A stretch of DNA of 64,000 nt from Planctomycetaceae bacterium (lineage in GTDB: Bacteria > Planctomycetota > Planctomycetia > Pirellulales > PALSA-1355): positions 55,935 to 119,934 of the forward strand of contig PLYM01000212.1 of the NCBI GenBank assembly GCA_003153375.1. The letters are read 5' to 3'. The notes beneath the pieces were generated by a model that saw nothing but the letters and a program-made list of their open reading frames with translations, was not told the origin of the DNA and made no database searches. The position numbers and the translations under genes were made by a program. This document shows, piece by piece, positions 9,200 through 19,167 of this stretch. Position 1 is the stretch's first letter. Every line of letters begins with the position of its first letter.

Positions 9200-9611
9200 G
9201 TTGAGTTTGGCCCGTGAAAAGGACGAAGCGAATGCCGCTGCTCTTCCAGTTCTTCGACGCTCCGACGCTACCGCTTGAGGAAAGCTTGCCGGTAAGTTTG
9301 AGTGAGTAGTCTGGGAGGAATGCGATGCCGTGCCAGCCCCAGCCTGCCAGCAAACGCCCGAAGGGGTACGGCGGAGCCCCGAAGGATCGCGCCGGAACAT
9401 CGACGCGCGCTTCATTATACCCATCTTGTTGCGAACGGGCGCGGACGCGGGTCGCTGATCGTGGCTGTGCCAAGACGAGTAGCCGGTCGGGCGGCATCGT
9501 GAAGGCATCTTGAAGACCAATCGGCTTCAACGAAAACGCCACCGGCAGTTACCAGTGGCGAGGGCGTGGCGGCTCACGAACTCTCAGCGCGAGCGACCGA
9601 GCGGAGCAGGC
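9200..9611. other. Intergenic region between mlaE and the diguanylate cyclase gene
   Basis: About 410 bases without a supportable gene. Both flanking genes are on the minus strand, so this stretch should carry the end of the cyclase transcript and the promoter of mlaEFD. No clear hairpin terminator or promoter was found. Confidence 0.3.
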
Positions 9612-10628
9612 TCAGCTGGCTTCGCACTGATATTGGGGCACGGTGGCCGGTTCGGATTCTTCGCTGAGAGCCAACAGCGTGGGGCTCTCGGGCAGATTGC
9701 CGACCACGGCCGCGGGCTGGCCGTTGTCGGTGGGAGATACCTTGATGCCCACGATCCGACCCGGGGGGCCTTCGTGAAAGTAGACGCAATTGCGGCCGGC
9801 GCCCTTGGCCAGGTAGAGCGCGGCATCGGCCCGCGAGAGCAGGCTGGTTGCGGTGTCGTCCGTCATCGCGGCAGTCAGGCCCATGCTGACGGTAATCGCC
9901 ATGTTGGCATTCACCGCGGCGCGAATTCGTTCGCTCAGCAAGCAGGCTCCGGGCAGTTCGGTGTGCGGCATCAGGATCACGAACTCCTCGCCGCCATAGC
10001 GGGCCAACGTATCGCAATCGCGCAGGTTCGACCGCAGCAATTGGGCCAGTTCTTGCAACACGCGATCGCCTTGCAAGTGGCCCTGCTCGTCGTTGACGTT
10101 CTTGAAGAAGTCGATATCGAGCATCGCGATCGAAAACGGCGTCTCGTAGCGATTCTGGTGTTTGAGGGTCGACTCGAGCGACTCGTCGAACGCGCGGCGA
10201 TTGCTCACGCCGGTCAACGGATCGGTGCGCAACTCGGCGAACGTGGCCAGATGCGTCATCTGCTGGAGGATTTCGGCGTAGGCATGCGAGATCTCGGTGC
10301 TCAATCGCAGCGCCGGCTTCAGGACTTCGTCGGCCCGGTCGCAGAGCTCGTGCCACGAGATGTCGCTGGCTCGCTCGAACCGCTTCAGGCGTGCGTTGAA
10401 TTTAATCACGGCCGGAACGTGCGCGTCCAAGGCCTTGCGCAAGCGATAGGCGATCGATTCCAACTCGTGGGCCACGGCCAATGCGCGAAGGATCTCGTGA
10501 CGATTCTTGGCGCGGTTGTCGGCCATGCTGCTATTGCGCCGGCGGCCCAAGACGTATCCCACCGTGGCGACCACCGATAGCAACATCGAAGCCGTAAACG
10601 ACAACGACCATGTTTGGGCAAGAATCAT
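9612..10628 (-). CDS. Diguanylate cyclase (GGDEF) with one membrane helix
   Basis: The enzyme makes cyclic di-GMP from two GTP. A single N-terminal membrane helix (about residues 10-28) is followed by a helical region of roughly 120 residues and then the GGDEF domain, beginning at TDPLTGVSNRRAFD. The active-site loop reads GGEEF (residues 212-216), a functional variant. An RxxD product-inhibition site, RDCD (203-206), lies five residues before it, so the activity should be feedback inhibited. The C-terminal 60 residues are unlike known domains. There is no sensor domain apart from the helical linker. The gene is flanked by unrelated metabolic genes. Confidence 0.9.
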   Translation of the reverse strand: MILAQTWSLSFTASMLLSVVATVGYVLGRRRNSSMADNRAKNRHEILRALAVAHELESIAYRLRKALDAHVPAVIKFNARLKRFERASDISWHELCDRADEVLKPALRLSTEISHAYAEILQQMTHLATFAELRTDPLTGVSNRRAFDESLESTLKHQNRYETPFSIAMLDIDFFKNVNDEQGHLQGDRVLQELAQLLRSNLRDCDTLARYGGEEFVILMPHTELPGACLLSERIRAAVNANMAITVSMGLTAAMTDDTATSLLSRADAALYLAKGAGRNCVYFHEGPPGRIVGIKVSPTDNGQPAAVVGNLPESPTLLALSEESEPATVPQYQCEAS

Positions 10629-10914
10629 AATGTCCGACCGTGGATGACGAGTGAAAATGTTCGGGGAATGACGAATCTGCCATTGGAACTATAGCTTGCT
10701 TTCCGGAGCTGGGAGTGCAATTGCACGCTGCAGATATGCCGACGGTGACGACCCGGCGGGCCATCGAGCGGAGCACCCCAGGCGCCGGAAAACTGCCGTC
10801 AAGATCGCTACCGTCGGCACAAGTGGGCGGCCGACGGCGCGATGGCCGAATGAGGGAGCGGGACGAAGCTGTGACGCACCGCGTCGCGAGCCTCGCGATC
10901 TCAACGCGGCCCAA

Positions 10915-11802
10915 CTACAGCAGGCCGTACTTGCCGAGCGTGCCGCGCAGCTTGGCTTCGCTCGCCGGGTCTAGGGGAGTCATCGGCATCCGCAGTTGTC
11001 CCGTGTCGCGGCCCAGGAGCCGCATCGCGGCCTTGATCGGAATCGGATTGGTGGCCAGTCCCAGCATGTCGCGACAGAGTGGGAATAATTTGCGATGCCA
11101 ACGTTGCGCGCCGGCCAGGTCGCCGCTGTCGAAGGCCCGGATCAGCGAGATGACATCGTGCGGGACGATGTTGCCCACCACCGAAATCACGCCGCGTGCC
11201 CCGATCGACATTAGCGGCAGGGTCAGGCTGTCATCGCCGCTCAAAACGGTCAGGTTCGAAAGCGCCACGATCTGCGAAGCCTGATCCATCGATCCCGTGG
11301 CTTCCTTGACCATCGTGATGTTGGGCAGTTCTCCCATGCGGGCAATGGTTTCGGGCTCGATGTTTTTGCCAGTGCGGCCAGGGATGTTGTAGACACAAAT
11401 CGGAATGCCCACGGCTTCGGCCAGGGCCTTGTAGTGCAAGTAGAAGCCTTCCTGGGTCGGCTTGTTGTAGTAGGGAGCCACGACCAGCACGGCGTCGGCT
11501 CCGGCCTTTTCGGCAAACCGGGTGAGCCGCAGGGCCTCGGACGTGCTGTTCGAGCCGGTGCCGGCCATGACCTTGATCCGGCCGGCGGCAAATTCGACCA
11601 CCGAGGCAATCACGCGCTCGTGTTCATCGTGGCTGAGCGTCGGACACTCGCCCGTGGTGCCCACGGGGCACAGGCACGTGGTGCCAGCCGCGACCTGAAA
11701 ATCGACCTGGGCCCGCAGGGCGTCGAAATCGACCCCGGAGTCGCGGAACGGCGTGGTGATGGCGACCGATAGTCCGGCAAACGCTTCGCCTTTGGTGCTC
11801 AT
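10915..11802 (-). CDS. dapA: 4-hydroxy-tetrahydrodipicolinate synthase
   Basis: DapA condenses pyruvate with aspartate semialdehyde, the first committed step to lysine and to the meso-diaminopimelate used in peptidoglycan. The Schiff-base Lys166 (MVKEATG), Tyr138 (VYNIPGRT) and the GTTGE motif (Thr49-Thr50) are all present, and 295 residues is the usual length. The frame extends to 11892, but ATG 11802 (MSTKGEAF) matches the family start. It fits the mDAP-type murE at 46.6 kb. No other lysine pathway gene is nearby. Confidence 0.96.
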   Translation of the reverse strand: MSTKGEAFAGLSVAITTPFRDSGVDFDALRAQVDFQVAAGTTCLCPVGTTGECPTLSHDEHERVIASVVEFAAGRIKVMAGTGSNSTSEALRLTRFAEKAGADAVLVVAPYYNKPTQEGFYLHYKALAEAVGIPICVYNIPGRTGKNIEPETIARMGELPNITMVKEATGSMDQASQIVALSNLTVLSGDDSLTLPLMSIGARGVISVVGNIVPHDVISLIRAFDSGDLAGAQRWHRKLFPLCRDMLGLATNPIPIKAAMRLLGRDTGQLRMPMTPLDPASEAKLRGTLGKYGLL

Positions 11803-11929
11803 GAAATACCCGCTGAAACAACGAAAAATGACCGGATCAAAAGTGCCCGCATCATAGCGATTGCCCCCAGCGGCACGCAAACGCCCCAGCACGCGCCCCG
11901 CAGCGCCCTTGGAGAGGCCGGAACGCTGG

Positions 11930-12643
11930 CTACGACACCAGCTTTTTCATCTCGCGCACCGCTTGCTCGAAGCCGACCATGATGGCCCGCGCGACGATGC
12001 TGTGGCCGATATTCAACTCGGACATGCCAGCGATGGCGGCAATCGGTTTGACGTTGCGATAGGTCAGCCCGTGGCCGGCGTGCAACACGAGCCCCAGCGA
12101 TCGCACTTGCTGGGCCGCCTTGGCCAGCTCGGCCAGCTCGATGGCTTGCTGGGGGTCGCCGGTCGCCAGCGCATATTGCCCGGTGTGCAACTCGACGGCG
12201 TCCGCCTTCAGGCCGGCGGCCGCATCGATCTGCCGCGGGTCGGGATCGAGAAACAAACTCACGACGATGCCGGCGTTTTTCAAGCGGGCGATGGCGTCGG
12301 CGACCTGCTTGCGGCCGCCCAGGAGGTCCAGGCCGCCCTCGGTCGTCACTTCCTCGCGCTTCTCGGGCACGAGGGTCGTCTGATCGGGTCGCGTCTGGCA
12401 GGCAATCGCCACGACGTCGGCGCTCGAGGCCAGCTCAAGGTTCAGCTTCACCGTCACCGTCTCGCGCAGCACGCGCAGGTCGCGGTCCTGAATGTGCCGC
12501 CGGTCTTCGCGCAGATGAAGCGTGATGCCGTCGGCGCCGCCGAGTTGGGCCAGCGTGGCGGCCCAAACGGGGTCGGGCTCGGTCGTGCGGCGCGCCTGGC
12601 GGACCGTCGCCACGTGGTCGATATTGACTCCGAGTTCAGCCAT
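11930..12643 (-). CDS. pdxJ: Pyridoxine 5'-phosphate synthase
   Basis: PdxJ closes the pyridoxine ring from 3-amino-2-oxopropyl phosphate and deoxyxylulose 5-phosphate in the DXP-dependent route to vitamin B6. The sequence starts with the hallmark [15 protein letters not shown] and has [28 protein letters not shown] and [12 protein letters not shown] segments, all conserved in the family. ATG 12643 gives 237 residues, the expected size. It lies between dapA and mgtE, all on the minus strand and probably independent in function. Deoxyxylulose phosphate use agrees with ispG at 59.4 kb, which belongs to the same DXP-based isoprenoid route. Confidence 0.96.
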   Translation of the reverse strand: MAELGVNIDHVATVRQARRTTEPDPVWAATLAQLGGADGITLHLREDRRHIQDRDLRVLRETVTVKLNLELASSADVVAIACQTRPDQTTLVPEKREEVTTEGGLDLLGGRKQVADAIARLKNAGIVVSLFLDPDPRQIDAAAGLKADAVELHTGQYALATGDPQQAIELAELAKAAQQVRSLGLVLHAGHGLTYRNVKPIAAIAGMSELNIGHSIVARAIMVGFEQAVREMKKLVS

Positions 12644-12766
12644 GGCAGCAGTATGACACTCCAGTGGTTTGATTGCCAAGAGAGACGATGTCGACCGTCA
12701 GGGAAGTCATGGCGAGATCACCGCGAGAATGGGGACGCGCGCAGTGCCGCCCAGGTTCGCGGGGTT

Positions 12767-14149
12767 TCAGCCAGGCGGCATGACCAGGAACACCTGCGCG
12801 AGCGAGAACAGGATCATGATGCCGGTCACGTCGACGAAGGTGGCCACGAACGGGCTGGAAGCATAGCCGGGGTCGAAGCCAAATTGTCGGAAGATCAACG
12901 GCAGCATCGAGCCGACCAGGGTGCCCCACAAGCAGATCAAGGTCACGGCCAAGGAGATGACTACGGCAAACATCACCGGGTCGGCCGAGCCCAGGTCGCG
13001 GGCAGGCACAAAGAAGGCGCGGAAAAAACCGATCGAACCCAGCGTTATCCCCAGGGCCAACCCCATCGACAACTCGTGACGCAGCACGCGCCACCAGTCG
13101 CGGACGTTGACCTGGCCCAGGGCCATGGCGCGGGTGATGAGCGTGGCAGCCTGAGCGCCCGAGTTGCCGCCGGTCGAGATGCACAGCGGCACGAACAGGG
13201 CCAGGGCCAGGATCTTTTCCATCGACTCGTCAAATTGCTTCAGCACCGTGAAGGTGAAGAATTCGGCCACGAACAGGCAGGAGAGCCAGATCGAGCGTTT
13301 CCACCAGATGGTGCGGAAGTTGGCCTCGAGATAGTTCTCGTCCAGCGGCGTGACGGCGCCCATGCGATAGACGTCTTCGGTCGCTTCGGCGCTGAATATG
13401 TCGATCACGTCGTCGTGCGTGATGATGCCGAGCATGTGTCGCTCGTCGTCGAGCACCGGAATGGCGTGCAAGTCGTAGCGAGCGACCTCCTGGGCGACCT
13501 TCTCCTGGTCGTCGGCGACATTGGCGGTCACCAGGTCGCACTCCATGAGGTCGTCGATCTTCGTCAGCGGCTTGCCCATGGCCGAAACCAGTTGCCGCGC
13601 CGAGACCAGCCCCCGCAAGTGGTCGTGATCGTCGACGATGTAGATGTAATAGATCGTCTCGAGTTCCTGGGCCTGGCGGCCGATTTCGTCGAGCGCTTGC
13701 TTGACGGTGAGCCCTTCGCCAATCTTGGCGTAGCTCGTGGTCATCATCGCGCCGGCCGTGCCTTCGGGATACGATTGCAGCCGCAGGATGTCGCGGCGAT
13801 CGAAGGCCGGAATGAACGGCAACAGTTCGTCAACAATCTCGGGTCGCACGGACTTGAGCATGTCCACGCGGTCATCAGGCGGCAGGTCGGCAATCAGGCT
13901 GCCGATGGCCGCCCGATCGGCCGATTCGATGATTTCAACCTGCTTGTCGCGATCGAAGTAGCCGAAGATCTCGGCCCTGGTCGAGGCGTCGGTGTGTTGC
14001 AACACGGCCCAGGCCTCGGCGGCCGTCAGCCCCTCCATGAATTCGGCCGTCCGCGCCGCGTGCAGTGCGATGCAGAACTCGCGCAACTCGGCCGCGTCGT
14101 TGACGGCCAGCATCTCGCGAAGTTCAGGCAGGTACAGCGTGTTGGTCAT
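12767..14149 (-). CDS. mgtE: MgtE-type magnesium transporter
   Basis: MgtE is a Mg2+ channel gated by its cytoplasmic domains. The order seen is an acidic N domain with the helical superfamily repeats (about residues 1-130), two CBS domains (about 135-255, with IYIVDDHDHLRGLVSARQL and IPVLDDERHMLGIITHDD), a plug helix, and five membrane helices with the pore signature CISTGGNSGAQA. ATG 14149 gives 460 residues. A 6-bp GC-rich inverted repeat in the leader (14193-14198/14214-14219) could form a hairpin, but I see no M-box consensus. Confidence 0.95.
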   Translation of the reverse strand: MTNTLYLPELREMLAVNDAAELREFCIALHAARTAEFMEGLTAAEAWAVLQHTDASTRAEIFGYFDRDKQVEIIESADRAAIGSLIADLPPDDRVDMLKSVRPEIVDELLPFIPAFDRRDILRLQSYPEGTAGAMMTTSYAKIGEGLTVKQALDEIGRQAQELETIYYIYIVDDHDHLRGLVSARQLVSAMGKPLTKIDDLMECDLVTANVADDQEKVAQEVARYDLHAIPVLDDERHMLGIITHDDVIDIFSAEATEDVYRMGAVTPLDENYLEANFRTIWWKRSIWLSCLFVAEFFTFTVLKQFDESMEKILALALFVPLCISTGGNSGAQAATLITRAMALGQVNVRDWWRVLRHELSMGLALGITLGSIGFFRAFFVPARDLGSADPVMFAVVISLAVTLICLWGTLVGSMLPLIFRQFGFDPGYASSPFVATFVDVTGIMILFSLAQVFLVMPPG

Positions 14150-14374
14150 GCAGCAACCATTTCGACCGGAAGCCTTTTGGGGGCTCATAAAAGGCCGCGC
14201 CAAGCCAGGCTGGGCGGCCCCGACACGCCGACGTGCCGTTCGTTGTGATCTCAGGCGGTGCCGAATCCCTGAGTATTGTACGCAGTGCCAGACGTGTCAA
14301 AGCCAGTCAACGCGCGCGCGGGGCGAATCGCGGGAGAAATGCCGTGACGCGAGCGATTTTTCTCATGCGTTCAA

Positions 14375-14617
14375 TCAACCCATCACCCAACGCAGCACGA
14401 TATAGAGGGCCAGAATCACCCCAACGATCACCCACCAGGGCTTGCGGGCCGCGGGCGCGTCCTCGGCCGAGATATAGTGCTCGCAGTAAGGACAACGCTG
14501 GGCGTCTTCGTGAATCTCGCGATGGCAATAGGGACAGGGAACCCGGGGCTCGTCCTCGTCGTCATCCCACGCGTCCTCCTCACCCTCCTCGTCGTCCCAA
14601 TCGTCCGCGCGTGGCAT
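14375..14617 (-). CDS. Small zinc-ribbon membrane protein
   Basis: An 80-residue protein. It begins with a very acidic stretch (DDWDDEEGEEDAWDDDEDE), then a zinc ribbon of two CPYC knuckles (VPCPYCHREIHEDAQRCPYC), and ends in one membrane helix (WVIVGVILALYIVLRW). Proteins of this layout are widespread and mostly unassigned. The acidic N-terminus is cytoplasmic by the positive-inside rule (RK just before the helix). ATG 14617 is the first plausible start; upstream codons in the frame do not look like protein. Function unknown. Confidence 0.75.
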   Translation of the reverse strand: MPRADDWDDEEGEEDAWDDDEDEPRVPCPYCHREIHEDAQRCPYCEHYISAEDAPAARKPWWVIVGVILALYIVLRWVMG

Positions 14618-14784
14618 GCGATGCTTCCTGTGAGGGCCCCTGGGTGTGAGGGGTGTTGATGCGATCGGAGCGTCTGGTAACTGGCGGAGAATCGTGCCGG
14701 GATGCCGCGCGGCGTCCGACGTCGCGTGAAGCCGCGGGGCGGCGGCGTGCATCGTATCGTCATGGGCCATTTGGCCCAAGGTCC

Positions 14785-15417
14785 CTACCGGCTCTGCTCT
14801 ATGAGCTCGGGGTGCTTCATCCGTACGGCGCAGGCTTTGGGAATCGCGTGATCCTGGACGTAAGGCAGCAAAGCATTCCTGACGGCGAAATTCTGATGCT
14901 CATCTTCGGCCGGATAGAATTCCGTCAACGGCTCGAGTCGCGTCACGATGCGTGCCCGGTAAACCTTCTTTTTTGTCAATTCGTCGATCTTCCGCTGAGT
15001 CGCCTGTTTCTGCCTCTCGTCGGCGAAAAAAACGGCCGAGCGATAGTGTCGGCCGACGTCTTCTTCGCCCTGCCGGTTGCGCTGCGTCGGATCGTGGGCG
15101 TCGAAAAACACGTCGAGCAATTGATCGTAGCTGATTTTCTTCGGATCGTAGCTGATGCGAATTGCCTCGGCGTGTCGCGTCGTGCCTTGGTGAACGCGAT
15201 CGTATTCGGCCGTTGCGCTCGTGCCGCCGCAGTATCCCGTCTCAACGTTGAAGACCCCCTTAATCTGCTCGAAGGCCAATTCCGTACACCAAAAGCAGCC
15301 CCCGGCAAAGACGGCCGTTGCGGGCTCCTTGGTGTCTGATCGCGACGCGGGCTCCGCGGCCGATAGCAAGCCCGCCGTAACCGCGAACGCAACGAACGCG
15401 GTGATGGCTGTGCGCAT
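14785..15417 (-). CDS. msrA: Exported peptide methionine sulfoxide reductase A
   Basis: MsrA reduces methionine-S-sulfoxide in damaged proteins. The catalytic GGCFWCTE (Cys41) and the later EDEHQNF segment place it firmly in MsrA. An N-terminal signal peptide (MRTAITAFVAFAVTAGLLSA, cleavage near AAE) indicates export, so it should act in the periplasm. The ATG at 15417 has an AGGAGG ribosome site 9 nt upstream. No msrB is fused or adjacent. Confidence 0.95.
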   Translation of the reverse strand: MRTAITAFVAFAVTAGLLSAAEPASRSDTKEPATAVFAGGCFWCTELAFEQIKGVFNVETGYCGGTSATAEYDRVHQGTTRHAEAIRISYDPKKISYDQLLDVFFDAHDPTQRNRQGEEDVGRHYRSAVFFADERQKQATQRKIDELTKKKVYRARIVTRLEPLTEFYPAEDEHQNFAVRNALLPYVQDHAIPKACAVRMKHPELIEQSR

Positions 15418-15555
15418 GGCCGGATTCCTCCTGGTTTTTGCAGGTCGGATCGATGGAGTCAGTTGGCGTGGCCGCCGAACTGAAACGGGCTACCAAGTCT
15501 ACCGCGCACACCGCCGAAATGCATGCCCGCGGAGGGACCGATCTCGAAGTCCCCA

Positions 15556-18500
15556 TCAAGAAGCCGGCCGCAACTCGATCAGGCGTTGAAACTCCGAGCC
15601 CTTGTCGGGTTTGTTCCAGGACTGATACAGCGACAGGATGGATTGGGCAACCTCACGGGTCTCGGCGTCCGAGTCACCGTACATGCTTTCCAACGCCGCG
15701 TGACTACTGAGCAGGCGTCGCTCGGCGCTCTCATAGTCTTGCTCCGCCGCGAGCGAAACGCCCAGCAGGGCCTCGATACGAGCAACTCGCCGCCCCCCGT
15801 TCGGCAGCCGCTCGGCAGCCTGGTCCAGCATTTCCTGCAGCTGCGCCTTGGCGGCGACGATATTTCCTCGCAGGGTCTTCGCCAAATCCAGCCGGGTTTC
15901 CAGGATGTCAGCGTGCAGTTCGGGAAGGTGTTTCTGGCGCACGTCGAGCAGCTCGCGCAGTTCTTTTTCGGCGGCAGCATGCTCTTTTAGCTCGCGCAAA
16001 ATCTTCGCCCGTTGATGCCTGGCCTCGAGCAGCCAGGGGTGCTCCGCGGGAAGGCTGGCCGCAAAAATCGTGGTCGCCGCCTCGGCCGCCGTCTCCGCGG
16101 CCCGCCAATCACCGCGGGCGCCCCACAATTGGGCCTTCAGCAGCGCGTTCTGCGCCAGCCAGGCATGGCTCTCGCCGAGACGTCGCTGGTAGATCCCTTC
16201 GGCCTCGCGGAGCATTTCCTCGACCGCGTCCAGCGTCTGACGGCGCTGGTCCGCGTTGACACCAGCATCAAGCGACCGGAGCGACATCCGCGCGATGCTT
16301 TCGAGACGTTGGCCGAGGTTCGGGTGGTCGGGGGGCTGTTGCTTCCGCTCGATTTCCAGAGCTTTTTCCAACAGGTTGGCCGCCTCTTCGAACTTCCGCA
16401 ACCTGGCGAGCTGCTTTGCGTGGTCGACTGACGGAATCGCCGTTAAGTCTGGGCCGGGTTGATGGAGTGCCGCACGGATCGACGTGAGCACCACGCTGCG
16501 CAAGTTGCCCGCGGCCTGATAATCGCCCTCTTCGAACAGACATTCGCTCCGCGACAAATTAAGTTCAAGCGGGTCCATCGCCGGGCTCTCTGACAGGAGC
16601 TGGCGATAGACGGATTCAGCTTCTTGCCAATTCCCGATGGCCTGGTTCAGGACAGCCAATTGGTAGGTTCCCTCAATTCGATAGTTCGCATCGACTGGCT
16701 TTAGTTGCAGCGACTCTTCGAGGAGCGCTTTGGCCTCTGTGAAATTCCCCTGCGCACTCTGAATTCGAGCGAGGCTGCGGAGAATCACGACTTTCTCGTG
16801 CATCATGGTCGGCCGACGATGCCATGAGATTTCCAAGGCATCGCGATTCAATTGCTCGGCTTCCGCAAAGTCGCCGCGGCTCTCCAATTCACCAGCAAAG
16901 GTCGTCATCCCTTCGATCAGCCTGGGATGCCTGCCCATGACCGCGCGGACGATCTGCAGCCCTTCGCGCACCGCGTCTTCCGCGGCCGGAAGGTCCCCTT
17001 TTTCTTTCAACAGCCCCGCCATATCGATGAGTATGGCGGCCCGCAGCGGATGCTGCGCGGGCAGTTCGTTCTGCGCAATCACGAGCAGCCGCTGGTAGGA
17101 CGCAGTCGCGGCCTCGAATTTTTGCAGCCGGCGCTGTTGGCGGGCCAACTGATAACCAGCCAGCAGTTTGACGAGCTGATCCCCGGGTAGCGTCGAGGCG
17201 GCCTCATTGAGGGCCTCGGATTCTCGTCCTTGGGCATACAACGCCGAAGTGAGCCCGATTTCGGCCGCCAGGATTTCCCGGTCTTTTGGCGGCAACAAGC
17301 GACGGCGAATTCGGATCACCTCGCGAAAAAGCTCTTCGGCTTGCCGGATCTCCCCTTGATCGGTCATGAGCCAGGCCAGGTTGAACTGGGTCTTCGCGGT
17401 CTCCAAGCTATCCTTGCCGTGGGCGGCCGTCACCGTTGTCAACGCGCTGCGGTAGAGAGGCTCCGCCTCGTCGTAGCTGCCCAAGTCGTGGAGCAGCCAG
17501 GCTAGATGAAACTGACTTTCCGCTACGAGAAAATCCCGAGCGCACTCCTCTTCCGGATTGTTCGCCGCGGCGCTCAAGCGGATTGCCAGCGACTTTCGCA
17601 ACAGGGACTCCGCCGCGACGTAATGGCCGAGGCTGCGATTGATGTTGCCCAGGGCATTCATCAACCTTGCTTGGACCTGGGGATCCTTTTGCAATTCGAC
17701 TTCCACCTCGGTCGATCCTCGGCGCAGCACTTCGTCCAACGTCAATGGCTTCAATCGTTCATCCGCGCGGCGGAAGCCCAGATCGGTGAATCCGATCAAA
17801 TCGGACGTTTGAAAGATTTTGGTCATGAATTCGGCGGTCTTGTTGGCAGCTTCGGCTTCCTGGCTGGCACGGCGCGCGTGGGACTCGGCCATTTGCGTGG
17901 CAAGGCGTTGGCCTTCGAGCGCATGGTCTTTCGCGTCGCGCTGGTTTTGCACGTCGCGCCTGAGTTCGACCTCCCGAAAATACGCCCCGACGAACAGGAT
18001 TGCACCCAGCGCAATGGCGGCCGCCAGCACGGCCTGCGCCGGTTGGCGCCGAGACCAGTGCTCGAGTCTCTGAATGGGTGTCAGCGATCGGGCTACCGTC
18101 GGATGCCCGGCCAAGAATCGTCGCAAGTCGGCCGCCAGGTCCTCGGCCGTCGCATAACGCTTGAGCGTCGACTTCTGCAGGCATTTCAAGCAGATGGCCG
18201 CCAGGTCAGGCGGTACGTCAGGGCGCAAATGTCTTGGGTTCGTTGGCTCGTCGGCGACAACTTTACGCAAGGTGTCGGCAGAGTTGTTGCCCTGAAAGGG
18301 CGGCCCTCCCACCAGGATTTCGTAGAGCACGGCGCCGAGGGCGTAGACATCGGTGGCTGGGCCAATTTGGGTCAGTTGTCCACTCGCCTGTTCGGGGGCC
18401 ATGTAGGCAGGCGTCCCGACAAGGGCTCCTTCCTTCGTTTCCGATGGTTCGCTGTCGAGTATTTTGGCCAAGCCGAAATCAATCAGCGTCGGAACGTAAT

Positions 18501-19167
18501 CAGCGAGCGCCGCGGGGCCGTTGGAGTCGCCCGCGCGGACTTTGTGCAGCAAAATATTGCTCGGCTTGATGTCGCGGTGGAAGACTCCTTCCTGATGCGA
18601 ATAGCCGAGTGCATCGGCTAAACAGGCCATGAAAGCGGCAGCCGAACGCGGTGCGACCACGGGACGCGTGGTCAGCCATGCGGCCAACGAGTCGCCGTCA
18701 CAGTACTCGGTGGAAATCCAGATCTGCACTTCCGCCTTGCCGACTTCATACACGCCCGCGATGTGCGGGTGCCGCAGGCGTGCCGCGGCTTTGGCTTCGT
18801 GCAGAAATCGTTGCCGCAGCCTCGCGGAGATGACCGTCTCGGGCCGCTGCACTTTCAGGGCAACTGGTCGGTCGAGCTTGTCGTCGTGCGCCAGATATAC
18901 GACACCAAACCCACCGCGCCCCAATTCGCGGAAGATTCTAAAGCGATCGATGGTTTCGGGAACGTGGATCTCGAGAGGTTTGGCACGCGGCCAGGCTGAT
19001 TCCAGCAGCAGCAAGCATTTCTTGGATTTTTCCAGCCTCTCGAACAGATCAGCCGAAACCTCTCGATGCGTGGACTGAAGACTCGCAGCAGGACCGCCAG
19101 CGACGAGTTGAGCGTCGTAGTCGGCCAGCAACTGGGCGAAAAGCTCGTCCGGGTCAGGCATGGTCAT
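15556..19167 (-). CDS. Hanks-type Ser/Thr kinase with TPR repeats
   Basis: A 1203-residue membrane kinase. The kinase domain (about residues 70-340) is complete: GRGGFG, the ATP Lys in VALKVQ, HRDIKPSN, DFGLAK and TPAYMAPEQ. One membrane helix (about 370-395) is followed by a short coiled coil and roughly 700 residues of TPR-like repeats with alternating A/L/Y positions, ending near the C-terminus. The repeats should face outside and bind partners or ligands. ATG 19167 overlaps the end of the ECF sigma factor gene by 14 nt (ATG 19161 would overlap by 8), so the pair is translationally coupled. Planctomycetes often join ECF factors with such kinases, which suggests the kinase controls the sigma factor by phosphorylation; this is inference. 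Confidence 0.92.
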   Translation of the reverse strand: MTMPDPDELFAQLLADYDAQLVAGGPAASLQSTHREVSADLFERLEKSKKCLLLLESAWPRAKPLEIHVPETIDRFRIFRELGRGGFGVVYLAHDDKLDRPVALKVQRPETVISARLRQRFLHEAKAAARLRHPHIAGVYEVGKAEVQIWISTEYCDGDSLAAWLTTRPVVAPRSAAAFMACLADALGYSHQEGVFHRDIKPSNILLHKVRAGDSNGPAALADYVPTLIDFGLAKILDSEPSETKEGALVGTPAYMAPEQASGQLTQIGPATDVYALGAVLYEILVGGPPFQGNNSADTLRKVVADEPTNPRHLRPDVPPDLAAICLKCLQKSTLKRYATAEDLAADLRRFLAGHPTVARSLTPIQRLEHWSRRQPAQAVLAAAIALGAILFVGAYFREVELRRDVQNQRDAKDHALEGQRLATQMAESHARRASQEAEAANKTAEFMTKIFQTSDLIGFTDLGFRRADERLKPLTLDEVLRRGSTEVEVELQKDPQVQARLMNALGNINRSLGHYVAAESLLRKSLAIRLSAAANNPEEECARDFLVAESQFHLAWLLHDLGSYDEAEPLYRSALTTVTAAHGKDSLETAKTQFNLAWLMTDQGEIRQAEELFREVIRIRRRLLPPKDREILAAEIGLTSALYAQGRESEALNEAASTLPGDQLVKLLAGYQLARQQRRLQKFEAATASYQRLLVIAQNELPAQHPLRAAILIDMAGLLKEKGDLPAAEDAVREGLQIVRAVMGRHPRLIEGMTTFAGELESRGDFAEAEQLNRDALEISWHRRPTMMHEKVVILRSLARIQSAQGNFTEAKALLEESLQLKPVDANYRIEGTYQLAVLNQAIGNWQEAESVYRQLLSESPAMDPLELNLSRSECLFEEGDYQAAGNLRSVVLTSIRAALHQPGPDLTAIPSVDHAKQLARLRKFEEAANLLEKALEIERKQQPPDHPNLGQRLESIARMSLRSLDAGVNADQRRQTLDAVEEMLREAEGIYQRRLGESHAWLAQNALLKAQLWGARGDWRAAETAAEAATTIFAASLPAEHPWLLEARHQRAKILRELKEHAAAEKELRELLDVRQKHLPELHADILETRLDLAKTLRGNIVAAKAQLQEMLDQAAERLPNGGRRVARIEALLGVSLAAEQDYESAERRLLSSHAALESMYGDSDAETREVAQSILSLYQSWNKPDKGSEFQRLIELRPAS

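Noticed and set aside
14150..14230. Possible Mg2+ riboswitch upstream of mgtE
   Set aside because: Only a short GC-rich inverted repeat is visible; I find no M-box consensus segments.
11861..14248. Long open frame (about 795 codons) on the plus strand opposite pdxJ and mgtE
   Set aside because: It spans two well-supported genes and the gap between them and has no recognisable domain.
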